This document shows, piece after piece, positions 14,447-14,506 of a stretch of 14,506 nucleotides of DNA. Source of the stretch: CAYFJO01 sp964343305 (GTDB lineage: Bacteria; Planctomycetota; Planctomycetia; Pirellulales; Pirellulaceae); contig CAYFJO010000277.1 of assembly GCA_964343305.1 (NCBI GenBank), forward strand, positions 1-14,506, written 5' to 3'. The translations under genes were made by a program, and so were the position numbers. A model generated the notes under the pieces. That model did not search any database. It had not been told where the DNA came from and was given only the letters and a program-made list of their open reading frames with translations. Each line of letters starts with the position of its first letter. The stretch's first letter is position 1.

Positions 14447-14475
14447 TGCTCTGTCAAAGTAGAAAGTTGGGGTGC

Positions 14476-14492
14476 CACTGGCTCTGCCAGTG
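14476..14492. terminator. Hairpin after the signalling gene, repeat type
   Basis: CACTGGC (14476-14482), loop TCT, GCCAGTG (14486-14492): a 7-bp GC-rich stem 30 bases after the stop codon. No T-run follows. The flanking sequence (about 14470-14506) resembles an intergenic repeat that I recall from planctomycete genomes; the window ends before its far side can be seen. Confidence 0.45.
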
Positions 14493-14506
14493 CTTCGCAA
14501 GTACTA

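Overview
The window looks like a chromosomal segment of a planctomycete (Pirellulales-like). This rests on sequence style, not on a marker gene: a formylglycine-type secreted sulfatase, a leucine-rich-repeat relic of the 'L.L..T.VTDAG' kind, a VWA protein with a TonB-like N-terminus, a secreted protein with small repeated beta modules, an extra SecA-like ATPase, and many palindromic elements between genes. No rRNA, tRNA, transposase or CRISPR array was seen.

Layout, left to right. (1) Positions 1-562, minus strand: the 5' part of an unrecognised helical protein that runs off the left edge. (2) 688-947, minus strand: a frameshifted leucine-rich-repeat relic in an otherwise empty gap. (3) 1156-5512, plus strand: three genes in a row. 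They are a membrane-anchored VWA protein, a secreted multi-module protein and a multi-pass membrane protein of unknown function. A perfect 34-base palindrome and a long leader stem separate the first two. (4) 5645-6034, minus strand: a small cysteine-rich protein, divergent from (5) a secreted type I sulfatase at 6106-7500. (6) 7599-11485, minus strand: a two-gene operon of a TolC-family outer-membrane factor followed, with a 4-base ATGA overlap, by a short SecA-like ATPase. It converges on the sulfatase across a 14-bp perfect hairpin. (7) 11486-12001: a gene-free stretch with an orphan hairpin and a roughly 147-base inverted-repeat element built from TGACGAA-type units. (8) 12002-14446, plus strand: a large signalling protein with a two-helix membrane sensor, PAS, GGDEF, an HD-GYP domain whose GYP motif is altered, and an Hpt-like tail without its histidine. 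(9) A last hairpin of repeat type follows it at the right edge.

How the genes may work together. The tolC-like/secA-like pair is the clearest functional unit. Its overlap and order suggest a cytoplasmic motor made together with an outer-membrane channel, which is an unusual pairing and the best candidate here for a little-described system. The signalling protein has the parts to make and to break c-di-GMP. It is transcribed divergently from the operon, but nothing in the sequence shows that it regulates it. The other genes appear to be independent units.
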